Of a stretch of 64,000 bases of DNA, positions 7,455 to 19,100 are shown in pieces. The notes beneath the pieces were generated by a model. It made no database searches. It was given only the letters and a program-made list of their open reading frames with translations, and was not told the origin of the DNA. How positions within the stretch are numbered: position 1 is the first letter of the stretch; each line of letters starts with the position of its first letter. Origin of the DNA: PALSA-505 sp036495485 (GTDB taxonomy: Bacteria > Actinomycetota > Actinomycetes > Streptosporangiales > Streptosporangiaceae); assembly GCA_036495485.1 (NCBI GenBank), contig DASXMU010000272.1:1-64000 (forward strand), given 5' to 3'. Position numbers and translations under genes: made by a program.

Positions 7455-8309
7455 TCAGGCCCCGGCGTGGCACACGAAGTCCCCGATCAGCATGGCCACG
7501 AGATCCGCTTGCTCAAAAAGGGCGTAGTGCGATGCGCCCGCGATCTCCTGGTAGCACGCGGCTGGAAATCGCTGTGCCGCGTCCCTGATGGCCGCTGGGG
7601 AGACAATCTCGTCGTGTTCTGCGGCTATGAAAAGGGCCGGCACCGTCACATTGGCGGCGTTACCGGTGGGGTCGTGCTCCCAGAAGTCCAAGTGCTGGCG
7701 AGCGTACGCAATGAGGCTTGAATCCGAAAGAAATGGCCTGCGGACAGCGGCGGCAAGGGAGGCTGGCGGCACTCCTGCGACCGCGCCGTTCGCTCCTGCC
7801 GCACCAGCTGGCACTTCGCCGAACCCGCCGGAGTCGAACAATCGCCTGAGGCGGGCCGCGGCTGCTGGCTGCCGGTCCACGGCCCGGCAGATCGCCTCGA
7901 GATTGCGCTCGTACGGTGTATCCAGGTCTCGCCGGCCACCCGTGTGCTTAAAGGCACCGTTGAGAAACACCATGGACGAGACCGGACCCGCGTTGCGGTG
8001 ATAATAGCTCAGCGCCACCTTTGGGCCGGTGCACCACCCAATCAGATGACACGCCGCGATGACTTCATGGCTGAGTATCGCAGCGAGGTCACCGGCGTGC
8101 TCATCGACCGACCATCCGCCATAGGGCGGCGTGGTCCCACGCATCTCCCAGATCAGGATGCGCCGCGGCAGCAGCCGGTCGATGAGACGAGACCATGGCT
8201 CCAGCCCTTGCCCCAGCGCATTGAGCAGTACCAGCGGCTGACCGTGTGAGCCACCGCGATAGTAGGTCAGCGCCGGCGACACGGACTCGATGGTGACCTG
8301 CTCGAGCAC
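7455..8309 (-). CDS. Alpha/beta hydrolase with Cys nucleophile
   Basis: A 284-residue alpha/beta-hydrolase. The nucleophile elbow reads GWCTG, so the usual Ser is a Cys; the acid is in AAEHDEIV and the histidine in GASHYALFE, giving a complete Cys-Asp-His triad in the usual order. The oxyanion strand is LVLLNALGQG. The GTG at 8309 has AAGGAAA upstream. Cys triads in this fold occur in some thioesterases and acyltransferases, where they favour transacylation or long-lived thioester intermediates. Here the protein could move the starter between carriers, release aberrant chains or remove a protecting group; sequence does not decide. It lies tail-to-tail with the starter ACP and upstream of no other gene on its strand. 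Confidence 0.75.
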   Translation of the reverse strand: MLEQVTIESVSPALTYYRGGSHGQPLVLLNALGQGLEPWSRLIDRLLPRRILIWEMRGTTPPYGGWSVDEHAGDLAAILSHEVIAACHLIGWCTGPKVALSYYHRNAGPVSSMVFLNGAFKHTGGRRDLDTPYERNLEAICRAVDRQPAAAARLRRLFDSGGFGEVPAGAAGANGAVAGVPPASLAAAVRRPFLSDSSLIAYARQHLDFWEHDPTGNAANVTVPALFIAAEHDEIVSPAAIRDAAQRFPAACYQEIAGASHYALFEQADLVAMLIGDFVCHAGA

Positions 8310-8380
8310 TAGTTTCCTTTCAGGACAGGCAGGCGATGGTGAAACGGCGAAGGCCCGGTGGCACCCTGATCGGCAGGCCC

Positions 8381-9154
8381 TTACCTGTGGGCCTCCCAGG
8401 GATAGCGCCGTTCCCGTGTGTACCGGCCGAGTGCTTCGCGAAAGTCGGGTGAAGCTGCCAGCGTCTCGAACTCATCGACCGCCCGCTGCCTGGTGGTCGC
8501 GTGGATCGGCCCGAACTCGGCCACGTACCGCTTCAGCGCGGCTACCGTCGCGGGCCGCAGCTTCGTGACACGCGCCAGCAACCGCCGCAGAGGTATCTCC
8601 AGGCTTTCGCCGATCTCGTCGACGAGGCCGATCTCCGCAGCGCGGGCCGCGGCAACCGGCACAGTGCTCAGCGCCATCGAGTACGCCCGCTGGAAGCCGA
8701 TACGCCTCATGAGAAATGGCAGAACACAGCATGGCAGCAACCCCCAGAGCGCCTCTGGCAGCGAGAACTGCGAGCGCGGCGTCGCCAGGACGAAGTCGCT
8801 CGCAGCGACCAGCCCGACGCCCCCTCCGGCTGCGCGCCCGTCGACCACTGCCACCACGGTGAGCGTGCTCGTGGTAAAGCGCACCAGGAGATCGAAGAAA
8901 GGCTCGGCCGCCCCAGCGAATGAATGGTCCCCGCGGCCGGGCCCGGGCTCGTTGAGGTCCATTCCCGTGCAGAAGATCCCCGCCGCCCCACAGAGCATCA
9001 CCACCCTGCATTCGGCGTCGGCCTCCGCGGCGTCGATCGCACAGTGAAGACCTTCGAGCAGGTCGTCGGTGATGGCATTATGCGATTGCGGCCGGTCCAG
9101 CGTCAGCTTCGTGACTGCTTCAGCAATCTCTACCCGCACCGCGCTCGAGGAAGT
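8381..9154 (-). CDS. Enoyl-CoA hydratase ECH1 of beta-branching (PksH/CurE type)
   Basis: A 257-residue crotonase. The oxyanion-hole segment AAGGGVGLVAASD and the stretch SLPEALWGLLPCCVLPFL, with the following RRIGFQRAYSM, closely match the ECH1 dehydratases of polyketide beta-branching cassettes (PksH, CurE). ECH1 removes water from the HMG-like branched intermediate on the acceptor ACP. The start at 9154 is chosen because it gives the family length and has GGGAG a few bases upstream; ORF extension to 9259 adds Pro/Arg-rich sequence. It is separated from the rest of the cassette (22489-26079), but its partner ECH2 is embedded in the second synthase. Confidence 0.85.
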   Translation of the reverse strand, partial: TSSSAVRVEIAEAVTKLTLDRPQSHNAITDDLLEGLHCAIDAAEADAECRVVMLCGAAGIFCTGMDLNEPGPGRGDHSFAGAAEPFFDLLVRFTTSTLTVVAVVDGRAAGGGVGLVAASDFVLATPRSQFSLPEALWGLLPCCVLPFLMRRIGFQRAYSMALSTVPVAAARAAEIGLVDEIGESLEIPLRRLLARVTKLRPATVAALKRYVAEFGPIHATTRQRAVDEFETLAASPDFREALGRYTRERRYPWEAHR

Positions 9155-9215
9155 CATGATCTCCCGTGCGTCCATCTTCCGCGGAAGCGGCCTCGTGAAG
9201 ACAGCCGTGCGCTGG

Positions 9216-9581
9216 TCAGTAGGCCGTGGTGAGGTCGAAGGGATGCCCGGCCGGGTCAAGCATTACATGCCAGCTATCCCCGCCAGGCTGCTCCGGAGCG
9301 CTCCTGGCACCGAGTTCGATGACCTTCTGCCTGGCTGCCTCGACGTTCTCCACCGCGATGTCGAGGTGCATCTGCTGGGGGATGTCCTGGCCCGGCCACT
9401 GAGGTGCCGTGTAGTTCTCCACCCGCTGGAAACCCAGTCGCATTCCGCTGCCCGAGAGGTAGACGGCATTCTCATCACTGTAAGTGATCTCCCAGCCAAG
9501 CAGGTTTTTATAGAATTCTGCGAGATGTGCTGGATCTGAGCAGTCAATGGTCACAGCGACCAGGTTGCCTATCGAGGGCAC
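9216..9581 (-). CDS. VOC-family (glyoxalase/bleomycin-resistance fold) protein
   Basis: A 121-residue VOC protein with one beta-alpha-beta-beta-beta repeat ending in LDPAGHPFDLTT, the family C-terminal signature, and VTIDCSDPAHLAEFYKNLLG at the start. A GTG at 9581 follows GGAGGAA with good spacing; the longer ORF to 9653 has no ribosome site. VOC proteins include metal-dependent enzymes and drug-sequestering resistance proteins. Position next to the first synthase promoter makes binding of the product or an intermediate possible, hence self-protection, but no metal or ligand residues prove it. Confidence 0.75.
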   Translation of the reverse strand: MPSIGNLVAVTIDCSDPAHLAEFYKNLLGWEITYSDENAVYLSGSGMRLGFQRVENYTAPQWPGQDIPQQMHLDIAVENVEAARQKVIELGARSAPEQPGGDSWHVMLDPAGHPFDLTTAY

Positions 9582-9741
9582 GTTGGTATTCCTCCGTTCA
9601 CCGTTCACGCCGTTGGTTTGACGCGCTTTTCTCGTGCCTACGTATATGACCACAGATCTGTGATCCAGATCTGCTCATGACGAAGCTCGATCCAAGCCCG
9701 CAAACCTTGCATCAACTCTGGGCCGCTGCGGCCAGGCAGCC

Positions 9742-9757
9742 TGCTCAATGTTGAACA
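9742..9757. promoter_or_regulatory. 16-bp palindrome, putative Crp/Fnr operator (site 3)
   Basis: TGCTCAATGTTGAACA; the symmetry extends to 10-bp arms (9739-9760) with one mismatch. It shares the 11-base core GCTCAATGTTG with site 2. It lies 121 bp upstream of the first synthase gene and 161 bp upstream of the divergent VOC gene. Another perfect palindrome, CACAGATCTGTG, is at 9651-9662. Confidence 0.6.
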
Positions 9758-9791
9758 GGCATGCCTTGGCCACTGACATAGCCTCCCATCG

Positions 9792-9823
9792 CCCCTGCCC
9801 CCGGAATCAGGGGACTGGGCAGG
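9792..9823 (+). promoter_or_regulatory. Overlapping hairpins in the leader of synthase 1
   Basis: CCCCTG (9792-9797) can pair with CAGGGG (9808-9813), and CCTGCCC (9794-9800) can pair with GGGCAGG (9817-9823). The two stems share bases and exclude each other. The transcript start is unknown, so this could be an attenuation element, part of a terminator, or chance in GC-rich DNA. Confidence 0.3.
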
Positions 9824-9877
9824 CCCCGGCACACATCCTTCAGCGCACGACTTCCGATCCGGTCGTTATGAGGTCAG

Positions 9878-10132
9878 ATGGATCAGCGAGATGTCAGGCA
9901 AGCACTGCAGCGCGTGCTGTCAGGGATCTTACTGCCAGCGGCGCAAGCCGACCCTGAGATCCCGCTGGGCGCCACCGGTATGAGCTCAATGGCGGCGGCC
10001 CGGTTCTGGCTGGAGATCCAGGATGAACTCGGCGTCGACGTGCCTTTCCTGTGGCTCTCGGCGCAGACAACGCTGTCCGGCCTGGCAGCGAGGATCGCTG
10101 GCGAATCAGTGGCCAGCGGCAATCGCCCCGGC
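9878..10132 (+). other. N-terminal carrier domain of synthase 1
   Basis: Residues 1-85 form a carrier-protein fold with site GATGMSSMAAARF (Ser36). Because it precedes the first Cy domain it should present the donor acyl group, that is the starter, to the cyclisation domains. The cluster also encodes a discrete ACP with the starter enzymes, so either the starter is passed between two carriers or the ligase loads this domain directly. Confidence 0.75.
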
Positions 10133-13100
10133 ATCACGGTGGAGCACGACCCGGTGTCGCTCCTTGATCCTTTCCCGCTGACGCCAATCCAGGAGTCTTA
10201 TCTCACCGGCTCCTGCCCAGAGCTCACCCCGGACCCGGTGGGATGTCATCAATATCAGGAGTTCCCGCTCGCCAACGTTGATCTTGAACGCCTCAGGAGG
10301 GCCTGGCAGCGGCTGATCGACCACCACGACATGCTGCGGGCAGCCGTGACGCAGGATGGCCGTCAGCAGGTGAGCACCGAGGCTGCGGACTGGCCGCTGC
10401 CGGTCCACGACCTGACCCGGGCGCGGCCGGAACAAGCGGCGGCATCCGTGGCCGGTGTGCGCAGGCGGCTGTCCCACCCCTCTCATCGACCAGGCACGTG
10501 GCCGGCGTTCCGCATCGAGGTATGCCTGCTCCCGGATGGCGGCGGCCTGGTGCACCTCAGCATGGACGCGTTGTTCGCTGACGGGCACGGGATGGCGCTG
10601 TTGCTCGCGCAGTGGGCGGACCTGTATCACAATCCGGGCAAGCCACTCGCCGGCCCGGGGCTGAGCGCCCGCGACTGCGTGGTAGCGATGACCCGGCGCC
10701 GCAGTGGCGAAGAGTACCAGCGTGACCTGGCCTACTGGCTCGGCCGCCTGCCCACTGTGCCGCCAGGCCCCAGGTTCGGGCCGCCACGCGGTGAGAACCG
10801 GGGTGGGGCTGGCTTCGCCCGTCAGCCGTTGACCGGCCGCCTCGGCCAGGCACAATGGTCGGCCGTCAGGGAACGCGCCGCGGAATCCGGGGTGTCACCG
10901 TCCTCGCTCGTACTGACCGTGTTCGCCGACGCGCTCGCGCGGGCCGGTGCACGGCCACCGTTCTCGCTCGTCGTCACAACGAACGCGCGAAGCTGGCTGC
11001 CTGCCGCAGCCGACAACGTCGTCGGGCCCTTTACGTCGTCGGCGGTCGTTGTCCCGGACGTTTCCGGCCGCGAGATGGTAACCGCGGCGGCATCGGCGAT
11101 CCACGAGCAGGTATGGGCAGCGCTCGCCCACTCCGCTGTATCGGGCATCGATGCGGTGCGCGAGGTGCGCTCTCGCGGGCATGCTGTGCCGGGCGCACTG
11201 CCTGTAGTCTTCACCAGCCTGCTCGGCCTGGGGCCCGGTGGCCGTATCGGCACGGGATTCGCAGCGGATGTCAGCTACGCGGTGAGCCAGACATCGGACG
11301 TCCTGCTCGACAGCCAGATCTGGGAGCAGGGGGCCGAACTGCGCTTTCGATGGGACTGCGCGCTGGGCCAGTTTCCCGCCGGGGCCATGGAGACCGCATT
11401 CGCCCTGTTCGTCAACGGCCTCCATACCCTGTGTGCCTTGTCCGGCGAACTGGAGAGCCGCCCGCTCAACGCCCTGCAGCAGGCGTATTTCGTGGCCCGC
11501 AACGGCGGCAACGCCAGCCACCCGTGGAACGGGTGCCAGATCTACAAGAGCTTCCACCTGCGGGAGGTCGACCCGGTCAGGCTCGCCAGCACGGTGCTGA
11601 TGCTTACCAGGGAACACGACGCCATGCGCTCCTTTCTCGACCCCAACGGCGCGGTGCGGATACTGGCTGAGGCACCGGCGGAGTGGCAGGTTCCGGTGGT
11701 CGACCTCACTGGCCGCGTCGACCCGGCCACTGTGCTGACCGCAATACGTGAAGAACTCACCGGGCGAGCGTTCCCGCTCGCCCGGTGGCCTCACTTCGAC
11801 GTTCGCGTCACGGTCGGGGCCGGGCCGCCGACCGTCCACTGTGCGTTCGACGTCGCGCTTTTCGACGCGCCGAGTGTCCACTTCCTCTGCCGTGAGCTCA
11901 TGCGCAGGTACGCCGATCCGCAGGCCATGCCATGGCCAGCAGAGCCGCTAGCGCACTCGCCAGACGGCGCAGTGCAGTCCGGCATGAGTCCGGAGCAGCC
12001 GTCGTGGCAGTCGTACTGGGAGGAACGCATAGCGAGCCTGCCGGCCGGGCCAGTTCTGCCCGGGCGAGCCGGCCGGCCATTGGATGGCATGGGCACCGGG
12101 CAGGACGAGCGCCGCGTGCGTCTCGCGGGCCGGCTGCCCGGCTGGCGCCGGCTTGCGGCATACGCTGGCGAGCACGGCGTCACGCCTGACGCGCTGCTGC
12201 TCGCCGCGTTCATGCGTGTACTCGCGGAGGAACTTGGATCGCACGACTTCGCGGTGCCGGTCGTGCGCTGGAGCGAGACTGGTAATGACGCCCGGCCGGG
12301 CGAGTTCACCAGGCTCAGCTGGGTGCGCGGCGAGCCTCCTGACGCCTCGCTGCTCGGCACGGCGACCCGGATCTGCCAGGAGATCGGGCGAGACTGCGCC
12401 GCCGACGGCGTGTCGGGTCTCGGTGTGCTGCGCCGGCGCATCATGCGCGAGCGCGCGCACCGCGACTATGCGTACCCAGTCGTCTACAGCAGCGTGGTCG
12501 ACCTCTCGGACTGGCCGCTGCCAGCCGGGACGAGCGAGGGACCGTGGATGAGCTGCACGCCCGACGTGTCGCTCGACTGCATCGGCACAGCCGACGGTGA
12601 CGACCTCTGCTACTGCTGGGACGCCATAGCCGCGGACTTCCCACCTGGCCGGCTGGCCGTGGCATTCGCGCGGTACGGCCACGCCGTGCAGTCCCTGACC
12701 GCCGGCACCAGGGCTCCCCGGCCGCCCATCAGCACGCTGACCCGGGCTGAATACCGCACGGTGGTTCATGAGTGGAACGCGACGGAACGTGATTTTCCCG
12801 CTCACCGGCTAGCACATGCCATGGTCGAAGACCGGGCGCGGGAGCACCCGGATGCTCCGGCCGTGCATTGCGCCGCCGGCGTCACGACCTATGGCGAGCT
12901 GAACGCCGAGGCGAACCGGATCGCCTGGCGGCTGAAAGAGTCCGGCGTCGGGCCGGAAACCGTCGTGGCGGTTGCCACCCGCCGGGGGCCCGCCATGATC
13001 GCTGCGGTGCTCGGGGTGCTGAAGGCCGGTGGCGCCTACCTGCCGGTCGAGCCGTCGCTGCCGGGGGAGCGAGCGGCCAGGATGCTGGCGCGCACCGGTG

Positions 13101-16100
13101 CATCTGCCGTGCTCACCACATCCGGCACGACCCGGTGGGCCGCACCTGACCGCGTGACCGTCATCGAGATCGACCGCGACATCCGGCGGGGCGGGGCGGG
13201 GGATCCCGGCGAGATAAACCCACCGCATGCCGCGCGGCCGGAACACACCGCATACATCATCTTCACGTCGGGAAGCACAGGAGTACCAAAGGGCGTAGCC
13301 GTCGCACACCGTGCGGTCTCGAACCTGATCGCGTGGTGCCGGCGTGAGTTTGAGCTCGGCCCCGGCGACCTCGGCCTCGCGGTCACCTCGCTCGGCTTCG
13401 ACCTGTCGGTGTTCGACATCTTCGGGCTGCTTGGCTACGGCGGCTCCCTCTACGTGGTCAGCGAGGACCAGCAGAAGGACCCTGCCCAACTGCTCGATGT
13501 GCTAATTCGTGAGCCGGTGACCTTCTGGAACTCGGCGCCGAGCACGCTCGCGCAGCTCGCTCCGCTGCTGGCCGGGGTGCGCGGCGCGCCCGGCACGAGC
13601 TCGCTGCGGCTGGTCTTCCTCAGCGGTGACTACACGCCGCTCTCGCTGCCTGATGACGTCAGGGCGACGTTCCCAAATGCGCACCTGGTGAGCCTGGGTG
13701 GCGCGACCGAGGCGACGGTGTGGTCCAACTATTTCCGTATCGGCGACATCGACCCGCAGTGGCGCAGCATCCCCTATGGCAAGCCGATCGACAACGCCCG
13801 GTACTACATCCTCAATGCCAGCCTCCACCCCTGCGGGGTGGGCGACGAGGGTGACCTGTACATCGCCGGCGAGTGCCTCAGCGAGGGCTACTACGCGGAA
13901 CCGGCGATGACGGCTGACCGGTTCCTGCCTGATCCGTGCAGCGTCCAGCCCGGGCAGCGCATGTACCGCACCGGCGACCGTGCCGTGTACTTCGCGGACG
14001 GAACGATCGGCTTCCGTGGCCGGGGCGACGGCCAGGTGAAGATCCGCGGATTCCGCGTCGAAGTGGGTGAGGTCGAGCACCGGCTACGCCAGCACTCAGG
14101 TGTCAAAGAGGTCGTGGTGCTCGCGCGGCCAGACGGGACCGCTGACCACAAGCTCGTGGCATACATCGTGCCATCGTCGCCGGTGCACCCATCGATCCGC
14201 GAGCTACGTGAGTTCGCCGCGCAGATGCTGCCTGGCTATATGGTGCCGAACTTCGCCACCTTCCTTGACGCCTTCCCCATGACCGCGAACGGCAAACTGG
14301 ACCGCGACGCCCTGCCCTGGCCGGTTGCACAGCCCGTCGTACAGCCCACCGGCCAGCCTGCTCCACCCTGCGCCCGGGCATCCACTCCGCCCGGGCCCGG
14401 GCTCGACGAGCTGCGCGACGAGATCGCCGGCCTGTTCGCCCAGCTGCTTGGCGGTGGATGGGTGGATCCGGCCCAGGACATCTGGGACCAGGGTGCGACC
14501 TCGTTTACGCTCGTTCAGGTCTCAAACGCGCTCCAGCATCGCTACGCCCACCGCATTTCGGTGTCCGCGGTGCTCGCCGAACCAACCGTGACCGGGATCG
14601 CCGCTCACCTGCACTCCATGCTCGGTCCAAGCGACGCGGCGACCAGGGACGGAGCGACGGCTGACCAGCCGCCCGGCGCAGCACCCGCCGCCGAGCCCGC
14701 GTCTGCCGCCGCCGAGCCGAGCGTGGACTACTTCTCCGCCCGGGAGCGGGAAGAGTTCAAGGCCAGGCACTGGAACCTGCGGCCGCCGTCGCCACCCGGC
14801 CGGCGGCTGCCACTCGAGCCAGCCGAAGCCGATGAGGAACTCTATGTGCGGCGCGCGAGCCGTCGTGACTTCCTCGACGCGCCCGTTCCCGCGTCGTCGT
14901 TCGGCCGCCTCCTCGGATTGCTGCGCGAGGCAGTCGTGGACGGCCGCAGCCGCTACCTGTACCCGTCAGCGGGCGGGACCTACGGGGTGCAGGTGTACGT
15001 CCACATAAAACCGGACCGTGTTGACGGCACCGCGGCCGGGGTCTACTACTACCGTCCCTCCGAGCATGCCCTCGAGCGGCTCGGCGACGGGTCGGGCATA
15101 GACCGGTCGATTCACTTCCACGACAATCGGCCGCTGTACGACATCGCCGCGTTCGAGCTTTACCTCGTCGGGCAGACGCGTGCGATCACGCCGCTGTACC
15201 GCGAGAGCAGTGACCGGTTCCTCGCGATAGAGGCGGGACACATCGGGCAGCTGCTGCTGACTGCCCAGGCCGAGCTGGGCATAGGGCTGTGCCCGATCGG
15301 CGAGGTGTACTTCGACCGGCTGCGCCCAGAGCTCTGCGCGGACGAGGGACACCGGTTCCTGATGTCGCTGGCCGGCGGTGCCGCGACGCACAGGTTCGCC
15401 ACCCCGCGCTTGCTCCCTGACGAGCGCGAGCGCCACCCTGAAGTCGCCGTTGTGGGGATGTCGGGCCGGTATCCGGGCGCGGACAGTCCCGAAGCACTGT
15501 GGCAGAACCTCTCGGCCGGTATCCGCTCGATCGGCCCGGCGCCAGCCCGCCACGGCTCTCCGGCAATGAACGATGTGCCCGGGGGGTTCCTCGACTCGGC
15601 GGCTGAGTTCGACGGCCTGTTGTTCCAGATCTCACCAGCCGAAGCCCGCACCATCGACCCGCAGCTCCGGCTGGCCCTCGAGACGGTGTGGGAGTGCCTG
15701 GAGAACGCCGGGCACACCGCTGCCTCGCTGCGGCGCGCGGCGCCTCGCGTCGGCGTCTTCGCGGCCGCGATGTGGCACGACTACGAGCTCGTCGGAGCCG
15801 AGGCCGCGCAACGTTCTGGTATCGCGGCGGCCAGCGCGACCGCATCCGATATTCCGCACCGGATCTCCCACTTCTTCGACTTCGTGGGGCCCAGCGTCGC
15901 AGTGGACGCGTCCTGTGCATCGTCACTGACGGCGCTGCACCTGGCCATGGAGAGCTTGCGCCGCGGCGAATGTGATGCCGCGGTGGTGGTGGCGGCCAAC
16001 CTGCTCGTCCACCCCTACCATGCCGAGCTGCTCAGGGCCTGGGGCCTGAGGGCGACCGAGGCGACCGCAGTTGCCGCGGGGGCGTTCGACGCGAAGTCGG

Positions 16101-19100
16101 CAGGGTGGCTGCCGGGCGAGGGTGCCGGCGCGCTGCTGCTGCGGCCGGCTGGGCGGGCAGCCGCGGACGGCGACACGATTCAAGCTCTCATCGAAGCAAC
16201 GTGGACCAGGCACTCGGGGCGGGCCGGGCGGTTCGGCACCCCGGTCGTCGGGGCGCTGGCTGAGTCGATCTCGGAAGGCCTGGCGCACGCGGGCCTGACA
16301 CCGGCTGACATCGGCTATGTCGAGTGCGCCGCGGGGGGTGCGAGCGTCGCCGACACAGCCGAGATCGAGGCTCTGGCCCGCGTTTTCGGCGGCGGATCCC
16401 GGCAGATCCCGGTCGGCACGCTCAAGCACAACATCGGTCACCTGGAGGCGGCGGCTGGCCTCTCCCAGCTCACCAAGGTCATCCTCCAGTTCCGGCACGG
16501 GAAGATCGCGCCCACCGTGCCGGCAACTGAACCCAACCCGCTGCTGCCGTGGGAGCACCTTCCGCTGCGGGTTGCCGGCCGGCTCGAGGAGTGGGCCGGC
16601 AACCAGCCGGCACGGGCATTGGTCAACGCGGTCGCCGCCGGTGGCGCGTACGGCCATGCGGTGCTGCGGAAGCCCCCCAGCCCGGTGCCCGCGGCAGCCG
16701 GCCATGGCCCGCACGCCGTCCTGCTTTCCGCCGCGAGCCCACAGCAGCTTCGCGCCTGTGCCCGGCGGCTGCGGGATCACCCCGGTCTGCCATCGGAGTC
16801 GTTCGCCGACGTCGCCTTCACGTTGCAGGCCGGCCGTGTCCACCTAACCCACCGGCTGGCGATCTGGTGCGAGGAGCCCGGGGGCCTCCGGGCAGGCCTG
16901 GAAGCATACCTGGACGGGCACGCGCACCCCGACGTTCATACCAGCGTGCCCGGCGGCAGCGGCGTCACGCCCGCAATGGCCGTGCGCACCGAGCGCGAAG
17001 CACTCAGGTCCTGGCTGGCGGGGCAGGACGTCGACTGGCAGGCCTGCTGGCCACGTCCGGCGCGCAGAGTGGCGCTCCCGACCTACCCGTTCGCGCGGGA
17101 GCCGCATTGGATCGGCGGCGCATCCACAGCGACGCCGCCGTCCCTGCCCATGTCCGGCGAGCTCGCCCTGGTTCGCCGGCGCTTTGCGGAAGTGTCCGGC
17201 ATCCCGGAAGGACGACTGGACCCCCATGCGCCGATGGAGCAGTACGGGCTCAACTCGGCACTGGTCGCGGCGCTCAACGAAGCACTCGCGCGTGACTTCG
17301 GCGATATTCCCCGCACATTGTTCTTCGAGCACCAGACTCTCGCGGAAGTCGCCCGGCGCCTGTCGGCCGATCCGGTCGATCCGGCTGATCCGGCCGGGCC
17401 GGCCGGGCCGCTGTCTGCGGACGCGAACCTGCCAGCCGAGGACATAGCGATCATCGGGATCGCCGGGCGATACCCGCAGGCGGAGAACCTCGACGAGTTC
17501 TGGCGGCTGCTCGAGGAAGGCCGTGACTGCATCACGCAGTTCCCGGCTGATCGCCGCCGGGCCGGCTGGCCGGTGGACTCGATGTGGGGGGCGTTCCTCG
17601 ACGGCGTCGAGGAGTTCGACCCGCTGTTCTTCGGGATCACACCGCGAGATGCCGACCTGATGGATCCCCAGGAACGGCTGTTCCTCGAGGTCGTGTGGGA
17701 GGCTCTGGAGGACGCCTGCTACCCCCGGGCGCGCTTGCGCGAGGCGCATGGCGGCCGGGCCGGGGTGTTCGCGGCCACCATGTACAGCGAGTACCCGTTC
17801 TTCGGGGTGGAGAGGTCGCTGGTGGCCGCTCCGGTCAGCACCGGCTCGTCGGTGGCGGGCATCGCCAACCGGGTCTCCTACTTTCTCGGCCTCCACGGGC
17901 CCAGCCTGACCGTCGACACGATGTGCTCGTCGTCTCTGACGTGCGTCCATCTCGCCCTGTCCAGCCTGCGGCTGGGCGAATGCGAGCTTGCCATCGCGGG
18001 CGGCGTCAACCTGTCGCTGCACCCCAACAAGTTCATCGAGCAGGCGCGGCTGAAGATGACCTCGAGCGACCATCGCTGCCGCGCGTTCGGTGCGGGCGGC
18101 GACGGGTTCGCCCCGGGGGAGGGCGTCGGCGCCGTGCTGCTCAAGCCGCTGCCAGCCGCGATCGCCGCAGGCGACCGCATCCACGCGGTCATCAAGGCCA
18201 CCGCCGTGAACCACAGCGGCAAGACGAACGGCTACATGGTGCCCAATCCGGTCGCTCAGGGAGAGCTCATCGCATCCGCGCTCGCGCGTGCCCGCGTGCC
18301 ACCATCGGGTATCGGGTACATCGAGGCGCACGGCACCGGCACCAAGCTCGGTGACCCGGTGGAGATCAACGGGCTGGAGCGGGCGTTTGGCGCCGCTGAC
18401 CTGCCGCCCGGTTCGTGCGCGATCGGGTCGGTGAAATCCAACATCGGGCACCTCGAAGGCGCTGCGGGAATCGCCGGGCTGACGAAGGCCGTGCTCTCGC
18501 TGCGCCATCGCCGCCTCGTGCCGACGCTGCACACCGCGGAACCGAACCCGGCCGTGGACTGGGCACGTTCTCCGTTCCGGCTGCAGCGCACCGGGGCCGG
18601 GTGGCCGCAGCCAATCATCGACGGGCGTCCGGCGCCGCGCCGTGCCGCTGTCAGCTCGTTTGGGGCTGGCGGCGCCAATGCGCACATCGTCGTCGAGGAG
18701 TACCAGCCGCCTGCGCGCGGTCGCCCGGAGACGACGCAGCCTCAGCTGATCGTGATGTCGGCGAACGACGAGGAGCGGCTGCGTGCGCTGGCGGCCAGGC
18801 TTGCGGCGCACCTTGAGCCCGGCTTCCCGGCGGCAGCGGCGGCAGAGCAGGCGCCCGCAACCCTGGAAGACGTCGCATATACGCTGCAGACCGGCCGCGA
18901 GCCACTGAGGGAGCGGTTCGCGGTCGTTGTCTCGAACTTCGGCGAACTGCTCGGCGCATTGAACCAACTCGCCGCGGGCGAGACCGGCCCGGCGGCGCGC
19001 GGCAGGGCACCGGCCGCGTCCGAAGCTGGCGTCCACCCGTTCTGCCCGGTGCCGTCAGATCCCGGCCGTGCATCGCTGACCGAGCTCGCCGGGCGGTGGG

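Noticed and set aside
16844..19036. Open frame of 730 codons on the minus strand
   Set aside because: Antisense to the second KS of synthase 1, with no domain or start signal.
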